Of a stretch of 64,000 nucleotides of DNA, positions 8,529-16,906 are shown in pieces. A model generated the notes under the pieces. It was not told the origin of the DNA and made no database searches. It saw only the letters and a list, made by a program, of their open reading frames with translations. The DNA comes from Leucobacter aridicollis (GTDB lineage Bacteria; Actinomycetota; Actinomycetes; Actinomycetales; Microbacteriaceae): positions 2,108,001 through 2,172,000 of the forward strand of contig NZ_CP075339.1 of assembly GCF_024399335.1 (NCBI RefSeq), given 5' to 3'. The translations under genes and the position numbers were made by a program. Each line of letters begins with the position of its first letter. The stretch's first letter is position 1.

Positions 8529-9839
8529 ATGTTGAATGAAATGACGAGCGCGGAGATCTCTGCACGCGCCACAGACGCGGTCCGTTTTGGCTACGCGATG
8601 GTCGAAAGCTACAGGACCATGTACGCGCAGGCAATCGATGCGACCGATCCACGTTTCCTCGGCGGGTTCGGCGTGTACCGCCACTACCGTGAGCCCTCCA
8701 CTCCGGAAAGTCGCGATGTCATTACCCCGAACAACGACACGCCGTACTCCTGGATCTGGCTCGACCTCCGGGCGGAGCCAGTCGTCGTGACTGTCCCCGA
8801 GATCGACAGGTACTACATCATCCCGATCGCCGACCTGTACACGATTTACTCGGGCTACATCGGCACGCGGCTGACCGGCTCGGGCGCCGGCTCATATCTC
8901 GTCGCCGGCCCGAACTGGCGCGGCGAAGTTCCAGCCGGCATTTCGGGAGTAATCAGAGTCACGACCGACTTTGCAATGTCAGCGACCCGCACGGAGCTCA
9001 CGAACGACGGCATAGATAGCCTCGCCGCTGTTCAGTCGTCGTACGAGGTTCAACCGCTGAGCGCCTTCCTCGGCGAGCCGGCCCCGCCCGCAGCTCAGCA
9101 GCTTGAGTGGCCGGTCTGGGACGAGGAGGGCGCGGCCGGGCTGTGGTTCTTCGATACCCTTGACTTCCTGCTCGGGCTCTCGCCTGTGCTTCCAGAAGAC
9201 GCCGAGATCCGCGCACGGATGGCGGAGATAGGTCTCGACGGTACTGGCACTTTTGCGGCGAAGCAACTCACCGCAGAAGCCGCGGCGGCATTCACCGCGG
9301 GCCAGGCACAGGCGCTCGCGGAGATGTCGGCGCGCGAGAAGACGATGCAGTCAAATCTTGGGCTCTTCGGCACTCGCGAGGAAATGTCTGGCAAGTATGA
9401 CGACCGCAACCAGGGGGCAAAGATTGGGCTCTACGGGCTGCCGCCTGAGGAATCATGGTATGGCGGCTGGCTTGTCGAACCGACGGGAGAGTTCCTTCAG
9501 GGGTCGCCCGGATACACCGTGCGGTTTGATGCCGATGAGCTCCCGAAGGCGCGGTTCTTCTGGTCGGCGACGATGTACACGCTGCCAATCCGTTACTTGA
9601 GCCAGAACCCGATCTCGCGCTACTCGATCGGCGATCGAACCGACGGCCTCGTGTACGGCGAAGACGGAAGCCTGACGCTCGCTTTCACCCATTCCGAGCC
9701 CATTGATCCTGCGCTTCGCGCGAACTGGCTGCCTGCACCGGAGGGCCCGTTCACTGTGATCCTGCGGGCCTACGGTGCTGACGAGACGATGGTCCGCGGC
9801 GAGTACAGGGTCCCGCCCGTCGTGAAGTACGCCGGCTAG
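8529..9839 (+). CDS. DUF1254/DUF1214 domain protein
   Basis: A 436-residue protein. Residues about 45-170 form DUF1254 (NNDTPYSWIWLDLRAEPVV, DRYYIIPIADLYT) and about 320-430 form DUF1214 (RFDADELPKARFFWSATMY, then IGDRTDGLVYGEDGSL). The two domains usually occur together as here. Homologues turn up in many stress and envelope regulons but no reaction is assigned. There is no signal peptide in this copy. It lies 27 bases after the lipoprotein gene, probably in one transcript, and ends before a strong hairpin terminator at 9882-9920. A second, truncated paralogue is at the left edge of the window. Confidence 0.88.
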   Translation: MLNEMTSAEISARATDAVRFGYAMVESYRTMYAQAIDATDPRFLGGFGVYRHYREPSTPESRDVITPNNDTPYSWIWLDLRAEPVVVTVPEIDRYYIIPIADLYTIYSGYIGTRLTGSGAGSYLVAGPNWRGEVPAGISGVIRVTTDFAMSATRTELTNDGIDSLAAVQSSYEVQPLSAFLGEPAPPAAQQLEWPVWDEEGAAGLWFFDTLDFLLGLSPVLPEDAEIRARMAEIGLDGTGTFAAKQLTAEAAAAFTAGQAQALAEMSAREKTMQSNLGLFGTREEMSGKYDDRNQGAKIGLYGLPPEESWYGGWLVEPTGEFLQGSPGYTVRFDADELPKARFFWSATMYTLPIRYLSQNPISRYSIGDRTDGLVYGEDGSLTLAFTHSEPIDPALRANWLPAPEGPFTVILRAYGADETMVRGEYRVPPVVKYAG

Positions 9840-9881
9840 CGCCGGACGTCGCGCGCAGGGGCACTCCCCACGCGCGAGACT

Positions 9882-9920
9882 CCGGCGGGTTGCTCTCCCC
9901 CACCCCCAGCAACCCGCCGG
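9882..9920 (+). terminator. hairpin terminator after the DUF1254/DUF1214 gene
   Basis: A perfect 13-base stem (CCGGCGGGTTGCT at 9882-9894 pairing with 9908-9920) with a 13-base C-rich loop. There is no clear T tract, as is usual in high-GC actinobacteria. Confidence 0.75.
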
Positions 9921-9970
9921 ATCCTGTGTCGTGACTGTGCACAGGCCGAGGTCTGTATAGAATTCCCAGC

Positions 9971-12580
9971 ATGGGGGGTTCAGAGTCACAGGGGCGTTCG
10001 GCGACGGCCTGGTTTTTGGCGACGCCCCCGGACACCCGCAACGGGTGGATGATGCGCGAGCGTCTAAGCCTCACTCTCTCGCGCGACATTGCCGCGCATG
10101 CGGCGGTTATCGTCGAGGCTCCGTCTGGATATGGCAAGACAGTCGCACTGTCGCTGTGGGCGCGCACTCAAACCTCACCAACCGCGTGGTTGACTGTGTC
10201 TTCCCACGACACCGAGGCGGCGCAATTGCTATCTGGCGTGCTCACGGCGCTCGCGAGGGTGTCGCCAGAGGTACCGCCGCTGAGCACGCTGCTTCGCAGG
10301 CTGCAAGACGGTGACATCCTCGCACAGCCAGCGGTTGTGGAACTCCTCGAACTCGTGTTGAGCGATTTCCCCGACACCGTGCTCGTCATTGACGATGCGC
10401 ACCTCACCTCCGCAACAGCTTTCGAAGCCGTGATCCTGCCGCTGATCGCGCACGGGAGAGGCCGCCTCCGGCTGATCGTCGCTGCCTCACGAGACATTCG
10501 TACCTGGTGTGCACGCGAACTCGCGCACGGTTCCGCTACCATCATTGACGCGCAGCGCCTCTCGTTTACAGCCGACGAACTCGAGGAGCTCGCGACTCAA
10601 TTCGCGGGGCCCCAGGGAGAGAGCCTCCAGGCCGCAGATCTGTGGGACGAGACACAGGGGTGGCCAGTCGCAGTCCAGTTCGCGCTGCAGAGCGGGATCG
10701 CCTACCCGAAGCACGAATCGGCTGAAACCGAGACGATCACCCGCTACGTCGAGTCAGCAGTGCTCGGCGGGCTCGACGAGTCGCTGCGTGACTTCATTGT
10801 CGCGGCGACAACGTGCGGCCGGCTCACGGGCGACCTCGCGCAGCACCTCACTGGCCGCTCAGACGCCGCCGCGCTGCTTGAGGAATGCCACAGTCTCGGG
10901 CTCTTCCTCGACAGGTTCCAGCACGCCACATCCACCACCGTCTACCGATGGCACTCGGCTTTCGCACGCCACTGTCAAGCGATTCAGGCACGCAACAACC
11001 CGAGTGGGTATTCCAAGCTGCACCGACGTGCTGCCGAGTGGCTCTCAACTCGCTATCCGGCAGAGGCCGTCAACCACGCACTCGCATCTCACGATCCTGA
11101 GTATGGGCTTCAGATCGTCGAGCAAAACTGGCTGCAACTCATCACTGGCGGGCAGGCCGGCACGCTGAACTCCGCATGCGCACAGTTCCCCGCCCCGTGG
11201 GACAGCGTTCCTTCGTTACAGCTCATCCGCGCCTGCGTGCTGGACGTGTTCGGAGACCGGCACAGCGCCGAGATGCTTGCGGCCCAGGCCAGAAGTGCGC
11301 TCCGGCAAAACCCTCCCGACCCGCAAGCGCTCGCCCACTCAACAGCGGCCTTCGCAGACCTCTTCCTCATCCACGAGCAGACCGGACTGCAGACCGCGGT
11401 TGAACACGCGCACGCGCTCCTGACGAGCGCGCCAATGACAACAAGCCAGTATCTTCACGGAGTATTTCTCGTTGGCTGGTCGTCGATGCGGCTCCGCAGC
11501 AACCCCTCGCGGGCGATTAGCCTGCTCGCTTCGGCCGCGTCTGGCGCACGAGACGCGGGGCATGCGGTGCTCGCCGACCGCGCGACCGCGAACCTGTCGC
11601 TCGCACTCGCCGTTGGCGGGCGACTCGCCGAAGCACAGTCGACGTTAGAACAGTTGTTGAGCGTGCAGAACCTCATCGAATGGGAGTACTACGACGGCGG
11701 CATCGACGTGATGGCGGCGGTGCTCATCGCGTTCTGGAGAAATGATCTCGATGCTGTCGTGAGACTCGGGCGAGAACTCCACGCTCACGGCGGCCATGAC
11801 AGCTCGTACGCCGCGCTCGCGCGCGTGCACTTTGCGTTCGCCGCTGCACGGCTACACGACAACAGCCTGATCGACGAGGCGGCCAAGATGCTGCGAGAGA
11901 TCTCAAGCAGCGAGAAGCATGGGGTGCCGTGGCCTGCCTATCGTCGGATCGGTGCGGCCCACCTCGCTATGGCCCGCGGCGACGAGGAGGGCGCGCTCAG
12001 GGAACTCGAGAGCATCGTCGATTGGCAGAGCATTCCCACGACACTCGTGCTCGCGGCTGAGCTGTACCGGCGACTAGGGAAACACGATCAGGTGATGGCC
12101 ATGCTCGGGGGCATCACCAAACAGGAAGTCGTCTCCTACACCTACGCAAGCGCGCAGTTCACCCAAGCTGCCGTCGCGTGGTCACGCCGTGACCGCGCGA
12201 CTGCGCACCAACGTCTCGAGCGCAGTCTTGCTGTCGCCGCGCGAGAAGGGATCATTGCCCCGTTCGTTGACCTCGATGACATCGGGCGCGAGCTGCTGAC
12301 AGAGCATTCTTCGTGGGGAACTGAGTTCGAGTCTTTCATCGCGGCCAGGCTCGCCTACCGCCCCTCGGGCGGGACGCAGGACTCCCCTGCACCCTCGCAG
12401 CTATCGCTTCGCGAACGAGAGATTTTCAGTTATCTGGCGACAACGATGACTGCGGAGGAGATCGCTGCAGAGCTGCATGTCTCAGTGAACACGGTTCGCT
12501 CGCATCAACGTTCGATCTATCGAAAGCTCGGGGTCAATACTCGACGTGAGGCCGTCCGGGCACACAAGCTGAACCGATAG
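9971..12580 (+). CDS. large LuxR-family (MalT/LAL-type) transcriptional regulator
   Basis: An 869-residue regulator. The P-loop APSGYGKT is at residues 50-57 and the second ATPase motif VLVIDDAHL follows; the middle is helical repeats typical of MalT/LAL proteins; the C-terminal LuxR helix-turn-helix spans about residues 805-866 (LSLREREIFSYLA, then AAELHVSVNTVRSHQ). LAL proteins bind ATP and an inducer and activate nearby genes. Its target is unknown; the adjacent DUF1254 and membrane-protein island is the obvious candidate. There is no Shine-Dalgarno before the ATG, while TAGAAT lies at 9958-9963, so the message may be leaderless. It converges on a membrane-protein gene. Confidence 0.85.
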   Translation: MGGSESQGRSATAWFLATPPDTRNGWMMRERLSLTLSRDIAAHAAVIVEAPSGYGKTVALSLWARTQTSPTAWLTVSSHDTEAAQLLSGVLTALARVSPEVPPLSTLLRRLQDGDILAQPAVVELLELVLSDFPDTVLVIDDAHLTSATAFEAVILPLIAHGRGRLRLIVAASRDIRTWCARELAHGSATIIDAQRLSFTADELEELATQFAGPQGESLQAADLWDETQGWPVAVQFALQSGIAYPKHESAETETITRYVESAVLGGLDESLRDFIVAATTCGRLTGDLAQHLTGRSDAAALLEECHSLGLFLDRFQHATSTTVYRWHSAFARHCQAIQARNNPSGYSKLHRRAAEWLSTRYPAEAVNHALASHDPEYGLQIVEQNWLQLITGGQAGTLNSACAQFPAPWDSVPSLQLIRACVLDVFGDRHSAEMLAAQARSALRQNPPDPQALAHSTAAFADLFLIHEQTGLQTAVEHAHALLTSAPMTTSQYLHGVFLVGWSSMRLRSNPSRAISLLASAASGARDAGHAVLADRATANLSLALAVGGRLAEAQSTLEQLLSVQNLIEWEYYDGGIDVMAAVLIAFWRNDLDAVVRLGRELHAHGGHDSSYAALARVHFAFAAARLHDNSLIDEAAKMLREISSSEKHGVPWPAYRRIGAAHLAMARGDEEGALRELESIVDWQSIPTTLVLAAELYRRLGKHDQVMAMLGGITKQEVVSYTYASAQFTQAAVAWSRRDRATAHQRLERSLAVAAREGIIAPFVDLDDIGRELLTEHSSWGTEFESFIAARLAYRPSGGTQDSPAPSQLSLREREIFSYLATTMTAEEIAAELHVSVNTVRSHQRSIYRKLGVNTRREAVRAHKLNR

Positions 12581-12596
12581 CCGCTTTTGGCGGCTA
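12578..12596. terminator. small bidirectional hairpin spanning two stop codons
   Basis: TAGCCGC at 12578-12584 pairs with GCGGCTA at 12590-12596 around TTTTG. The TAG of the LuxR gene and the TAG of the opposing gene are the two ends of the stem. Confidence 0.5.
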
Positions 12597-13118
12597 GTGG
12601 TGCAGCAGGGCCTTTGCCAAAATGATCACGATCCCGAATGCCGCAGTTGACGCCGCACCGATCAAGCGAACATGAATCGCCGCGCCCTTCCGTGAGTAGG
12701 CAAGGTAGCCCAGGATGGCGAGCACTCCAACGATCGCCCACAGTGCGAGCCAATCCGCTGTACGCGCCTCGAACACGCCAAGCGCGCTGAGTACCAGCGG
12801 AATCGCGGGAGGTATGACAGCAGTGAGAAGCCCGCGGGAGCGGGTCAGGGAGTGCCTGAATGCGACCCCCAGTGACACGTGCGCAGCCGCGTTGCCGCTG
12901 TGCGCAGCAACTGTTCCAGCGTAGACGTGAGCCGCCCAGAAGACCCCGACAGTAATCGCGATGAACGCGAGCGTCTGGACTGGCCCTTGGCCAGTCGAAC
13001 CTGCCACCGCGATGAGTCCCGCGACGAGAATGAGGCCGTACACCCCCTCCTCGGTCGACAGATGGACCTGCTGCAGGAGGTCAGGTTGCTCCGCCTCCTC
13101 GCGAGAGGGTTCCGACAT
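12594..13118 (-). CDS. hypothetical four-helix membrane protein
   Basis: A 174-residue protein with a short acidic cytosolic start (MSEPSREEAEQPD) and four to five hydrophobic segments. It resembles the hypothetical integral membrane proteins common in Microbacteriaceae, but I recognise no named domain. ATG 13118 is chosen because AAGGAAG precedes it; longer forms from 13136 or 13148 are possible. It converges with the LuxR regulator gene, and both stop codons lie in one hairpin. Confidence 0.65.
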   Translation of the reverse strand: MSEPSREEAEQPDLLQQVHLSTEEGVYGLILVAGLIAVAGSTGQGPVQTLAFIAITVGVFWAAHVYAGTVAAHSGNAAAHVSLGVAFRHSLTRSRGLLTAVIPPAIPLVLSALGVFEARTADWLALWAIVGVLAILGYLAYSRKGAAIHVRLIGAASTAAFGIVIILAKALLHH

Positions 13119-13178
13119 GTCGCTCGCTTCCTTGTTCATGCTCAACACAATGATATCCGACAGACGTCGCGCCTCGAA

Positions 13179-14360
13179 TTAGGCGGCGGTCGCCGCGACG
13201 CGGAGCCGCCACAGCGAAGTAACCTCGCGGGATCGCGCCGCATGCAGTACGTCAGTGGCGTCAGACGCGCGGCCGTGGGCAGGCGTCGTGTCGAGACGGT
13301 CGATCACTTCGAGCCCGGCGCGGGCAATTGCGTCTAGCAGCATCTCCCGCGTGCGCAATCCAAGGAGCTCTGCGAGATCGGAGATGACGAGCCAGCCCTC
13401 GCCCCCTTCCGACAGGTGATTCGGCAGGCCGGCAAGAAAGCTCAGCAGCATCTGGCTTCCGGGATCGTAGATCGCCGCGTCGAGCGAGGTGGCCGCGCTG
13501 CCCGGCAGCCACGGCGGGTTGCAGACGATGAGCGAGGACCGACCGTCGGGGAACATGTCGCACATTCGTGCCTCCGCGACCTCCTCGATACCGAGACGCT
13601 CGAAGTTCTCAGTCGCGCAGTGAACCGCCCGCTGCTGCACATCGGTGCCGATGACGCGACCGATCCCACGCTTCGCGAGTACTGCCGAGAGCACGCCAGT
13701 ACCGGTACCAATGTCGAAGGCGAGATCGTGTGCCGGAAGTGGCGCGGTAGCAACGAGGTCGACATACTCGTGGCGCGTCGGCATGAACGTGCCATAGTGG
13801 GGGTGGATCTTCGCTCCGAGGCTCGGCACGTCGACCCCGTTCACGTACCACTGATGCGCGCTCAGCACGCCGACGAGTTCCTGGAGGCTGACAACTGCGC
13901 GATCCTGCTCGCCTAAGGCAAGCTCCCCGTAGGCGAACCGGATAGCCGCATCGACCTCGGGCGCGCGCGGCAGCGGGATGCTCACGACGCCACACTGCAG
14001 TTCAAGGGGAATCAGGATCAGTGACAGCACCCGAGAGCGCTGAGCACGCGTCTGCCGGATCCGGTAGAACTGCTCCGCCGCGGTCGCGGGCGCTGCGCCG
14101 CGCTTACCTGCCCTCGCGCCCTGCTTCGTGAGGCGACGGCCGATAGCGCTAAGAATCTGCTTTGCGCCCTGAAAGTCGCCCTTCCAGAGCATGGCCGTTC
14201 CCTGCGAGGCAAACCCGATGGCGCGGTCAGCAGTGAGCCTGTCGTCGACCAACACGACGTGCTTCGGCGCTGGCCGCTCGCTCGCGCTCAACCACTTCGC
14301 CGACGATTGCGCTCCACGCTCTTCCCAGGTCACTGCCGTTCGAGCGGGATGCTGTTGCAT
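13179..14360 (-). CDS. class I SAM-dependent methyltransferase
   Basis: About 393 residues from the ATG at 14358-14360. The C-terminal half is a Rossmann methyltransferase: motif I DIGTGTGVLSAVLAKRG and the catalytic NPPW motif in VCNPPWLPG, which is found in enzymes that methylate amino groups of glutamine, adenine or guanine (MTS small-methyltransferase type). The N-terminal 180 residues have no domain I can name. The exact substrate (rRNA, protein or small molecule) is undetermined. An open frame continues upstream to 14594, but the extra residues look non-coding. It is divergent from the peroxiredoxin gene. Confidence 0.75.
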   Translation of the reverse strand: MQQHPARTAVTWEERGAQSSAKWLSASERPAPKHVVLVDDRLTADRAIGFASQGTAMLWKGDFQGAKQILSAIGRRLTKQGARAGKRGAAPATAAEQFYRIRQTRAQRSRVLSLILIPLELQCGVVSIPLPRAPEVDAAIRFAYGELALGEQDRAVVSLQELVGVLSAHQWYVNGVDVPSLGAKIHPHYGTFMPTRHEYVDLVATAPLPAHDLAFDIGTGTGVLSAVLAKRGIGRVIGTDVQQRAVHCATENFERLGIEEVAEARMCDMFPDGRSSLIVCNPPWLPGSAATSLDAAIYDPGSQMLLSFLAGLPNHLSEGGEGWLVISDLAELLGLRTREMLLDAIARAGLEVIDRLDTTPAHGRASDATDVLHAARSREVTSLWRLRVAATAA

Positions 14361-14551
14361 GATCGGGCGCCGCCTTCCGGTCGGATCTCTGTGGGGCCGT
14401 GAGCCGCGCAGGCGCGACACGACGAAAGACATCACCCAGTCTACCGGCGGACTGCCTCGGCCGGACCGCGGGCCCGAGGGGCTATCGATAAGATGGGGCG
14501 CACGCTGCGAGCCACCGCGGCTTTCGCCCGCGAGACGATATTGAGGTACAA

Positions 14552-15046
14552 ATGCGTGCAACGACACAGGTCCCGCAACGCGCATTTCCTTCAACGGTTG
14601 GCGACCCGATCGACCTCAGCGCACTACCTGGCAGGAGCGTGCTCTTCGTCTACCCGCGCACCAGCCCACCCGAGGGAGCGCCATCAGGATGGGAGATGCT
14701 CCCCGGTGCGCGCGGCTGCACTGCCGAGACCTGCTCGTTCCGAGACCTGGCCAGCGAATTCGCTGCGCAGGAGACAGCGATCCTCGGCCTGTCGACGCAA
14801 GATCGCGCCTATCAGGCCGAGGCCGCTGCGCGCCTGCATCTTCCATACCCGCTCCTCTCCGACTCTGCGCTCGCGCTCGCGTCTCCACTGGGGCTCGCGA
14901 CATTCTCGTTCCAGGGCGCACGGCTCTACCGCAGGGCCACCCTGGTACTCGAAGCCGGGGCAATCGTGCATCGCTTCACAGAGATCTCGGATCCGGGCGG
15001 GCACCCCGCCGAGGTGCTGAGCTGGCTCGCTGCGGCGGATTCATAG
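14552..15046 (+). CDS. peroxiredoxin (BCP/PrxQ-like)
   Basis: A 164-residue thioredoxin-fold peroxidase. FVYPRTS is followed by GARGCTAETCSFRD with Cys56 as likely peroxidatic and Cys61 as likely resolving cysteine, the spacing of BCP-type enzymes that reduce hydroperoxides with thioredoxin. The insertion PPEGAPSGWEMLPGARG between the two active-site segments marks the subgroup. ATG 14552 is preceded by TTGAGG. It is followed 39 bases later by a GNAT gene on the same strand. Confidence 0.83.
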   Translation: MRATTQVPQRAFPSTVGDPIDLSALPGRSVLFVYPRTSPPEGAPSGWEMLPGARGCTAETCSFRDLASEFAAQETAILGLSTQDRAYQAEAAARLHLPYPLLSDSALALASPLGLATFSFQGARLYRRATLVLEAGAIVHRFTEISDPGGHPAEVLSWLAAADS

Positions 15047-15085
15047 ACCGTCGCGCGCAGCGTCCGGCGGTGCTACATTCAGAGC

Positions 15086-15646
15086 ATGGCAGAGCAGCTT
15101 GGTTCACAGGGCGCAGCTGGCAGCGCCGTCGCACGGCGAATGGTGCGCGACGACTGGGAGTGGATTCACCAGTGGTTCGAGGACGAGACGCTCAACACCG
15201 AGCTCGGCCCGCTCGACGACGAGTGGCTCGAACACGTGCTCACTGAGAACGATGGCGTCGAGCTCGTCATCGAAGCCGCGCACCCCGCCACCGGCAAGCT
15301 CGCGCCCATTGCACTCGTCGGCGTCGTCTGGGGCGCGCCCGAAGCCGACCCGAGAGCCAGAGGAGGCGCCGAGGACGCGGTAACGGGCTACAGAGCGGAC
15401 GAGACCGGCCACGCGATCACCGACCTCGCGATCGACCCCGCGCGGCGGGGCTTCGGACTCGGGCGTACAGCCATCGACGCGACAATGGCCTGGCCCGATC
15501 ATCCCGCGACAGACTCATGGATCGCGTTCGTTGACCAGGAAAACGAGGGTGCGAGACGCTTCTTCGAAGCGATCGGATGGACGTACGAAGGCCTCGACGG
15601 CGAGGGTGATGACGCGATGCACCGCTTCGCGACCCACGCCCCGTAG
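15086..15646 (+). CDS. GNAT family N-acetyltransferase
   Basis: A 186-residue protein of the GCN5-related acetyltransferase fold. The acetyl-CoA loop is RRGFGLGRTAI (residues about 122-132), followed by the beta-bulge segment SWIAFVDQENEGARRFFEAIGW typical of motif B. The substrate is unknown. It follows the peroxiredoxin gene by 39 bases. Confidence 0.8.
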   Translation: MAEQLGSQGAAGSAVARRMVRDDWEWIHQWFEDETLNTELGPLDDEWLEHVLTENDGVELVIEAAHPATGKLAPIALVGVVWGAPEADPRARGGAEDAVTGYRADETGHAITDLAIDPARRGFGLGRTAIDATMAWPDHPATDSWIAFVDQENEGARRFFEAIGWTYEGLDGEGDDAMHRFATHAP

Positions 15647-15764
15647 CGGGCAGCAGCGAGCCAGCTGGTCAAGCCTCAAGCCTATCCCCCGCCCCTGAGA
15701 ACGGATTGATCCGGCCTTCATAGTCTGGAGGTGTTCACACGACGCACCGCTCAGGAGGCATGGA

Positions 15765-16832
15765 ATGCAAGCTGCACGCTACTACGGCAAGAATGACGTC
15801 CGCATTGAGGAGATCGAAGAGCCGGCGCTGCGCCCAGGCACCGTGAAGATCGCGCCTGCGTACAACGGGATCTGCGGCAGCGATCTGCACCTCTACCATG
15901 ACGGCCCGATGCCGCCCGCCCCGACCGACACCGCCGCACACCCAATTTCAGGCGAGACCCTCCCAGTCGTGTTCGGCCACGAATTCTCGGGCGTCGTCGA
16001 AGAGGTCGGCGAGGGCGTCACCGGAATCGCAATCGGCGATCGCGTCGCCGTCGAACCGCTCATGGTGTGCGGCGTCTGCCACGCCTGCAAGGCTGGAAAG
16101 TACAACCTGTGCGAGAAGATGGGGTTCATCGGCATCTCGGGCCTTGGCGGTGGGCTGTCCGAGCACATCGTCGTTGAGAAACGCTGGGTACACAAGGTTG
16201 GCGATATGCCGCTCGACCAGGCCGCGCTGCTCGAGCCGCTCGCTGTAGCGCTGCACGCTGTCCGCCATGCCGGTGCCGACAACGCCGCGGGAAAGACAGC
16301 CGTCGTCGGCGGGGCGGGCCCGATCGGGCTGCTCACCGCAGCTGTGCTCCGTGCGTACGGCGTGAAGACAATTGTCAGCGAGGTCTCCCCTGAGCGGCGC
16401 GCGAAGGCGAAAGACACCGGTGTTGCCGACGTTGTCGTTGACCCCTCAGTTGAGGGGCTTGGCGATGTCGTGCGCGAACAGACAGGCGGCGCGATGGCTG
16501 ACTTCGCGTTCGACGCTGCCGGTGTCGGCGTGGTACTCGATCAGTTGTTCGACGCTCTCGGGGCGGGCGGCCGACTTGAGGTGATCGCTCTGCACACGCG
16601 ACCCTACGAGCTGGACGTCACAGGCAAGCTCACCATGCAGGATCGGGTGCTCGGCTCCGCAATCGGCTACGCGAACGACCACGCCGAGGCGATCAGGCTC
16701 GTCAACACGGGACTCGTCGACCTCGCCCCGTTCATCACGAGCAAGATCACCATCGACAACATCGTGAAGGACGGCTATGAGAAGCTGCTGCACGACCGCA
16801 GCGAAGTCAAGATCCTCGTATCGATGAGCTAG
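15765..16832 (+). CDS. zinc-dependent 2,3-butanediol-type dehydrogenase
   Basis: A 355-residue medium-chain dehydrogenase. Catalytic zinc ligands are Cys37, His72 and Glu73 (FGHEF); the structural zinc site is Cys102, Cys105, Cys108 and Cys116 (CGVCHACKAGKYNLC). The dinucleotide site is GGAGPIGLL at about residue 180. It most resembles (R,R)-butanediol/acetoin dehydrogenases, which interconvert acetoin and 2,3-butanediol with NAD; related sorbitol or threonine dehydrogenases cannot be excluded. A strong AGGAGG precedes the ATG. It stands alone, ended by a hairpin at 16841-16887. Confidence 0.83.
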   Translation: MQAARYYGKNDVRIEEIEEPALRPGTVKIAPAYNGICGSDLHLYHDGPMPPAPTDTAAHPISGETLPVVFGHEFSGVVEEVGEGVTGIAIGDRVAVEPLMVCGVCHACKAGKYNLCEKMGFIGISGLGGGLSEHIVVEKRWVHKVGDMPLDQAALLEPLAVALHAVRHAGADNAAGKTAVVGGAGPIGLLTAAVLRAYGVKTIVSEVSPERRAKAKDTGVADVVVDPSVEGLGDVVREQTGGAMADFAFDAAGVGVVLDQLFDALGAGGRLEVIALHTRPYELDVTGKLTMQDRVLGSAIGYANDHAEAIRLVNTGLVDLAPFITSKITIDNIVKDGYEKLLHDRSEVKILVSMS

Positions 16833-16840
16833 CGAGCTCC

Positions 16841-16887
16841 GGTCGTGCGGTGAACTCGGCGTTCTCCGCCGGGCCAACCGCACGACC
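16841..16887. terminator. bidirectional hairpin between convergent genes
   Basis: GGTCGTGCGGT at 16841-16851 pairs with ACCGCACGACC at 16877-16887, a perfect 11-base stem with a long GC-rich loop. It separates the dehydrogenase gene from the end of the TPR-like gene. Confidence 0.65.
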
Positions 16888-16906
16888 ACCGCAAGTAGGG
16901 GATCTA

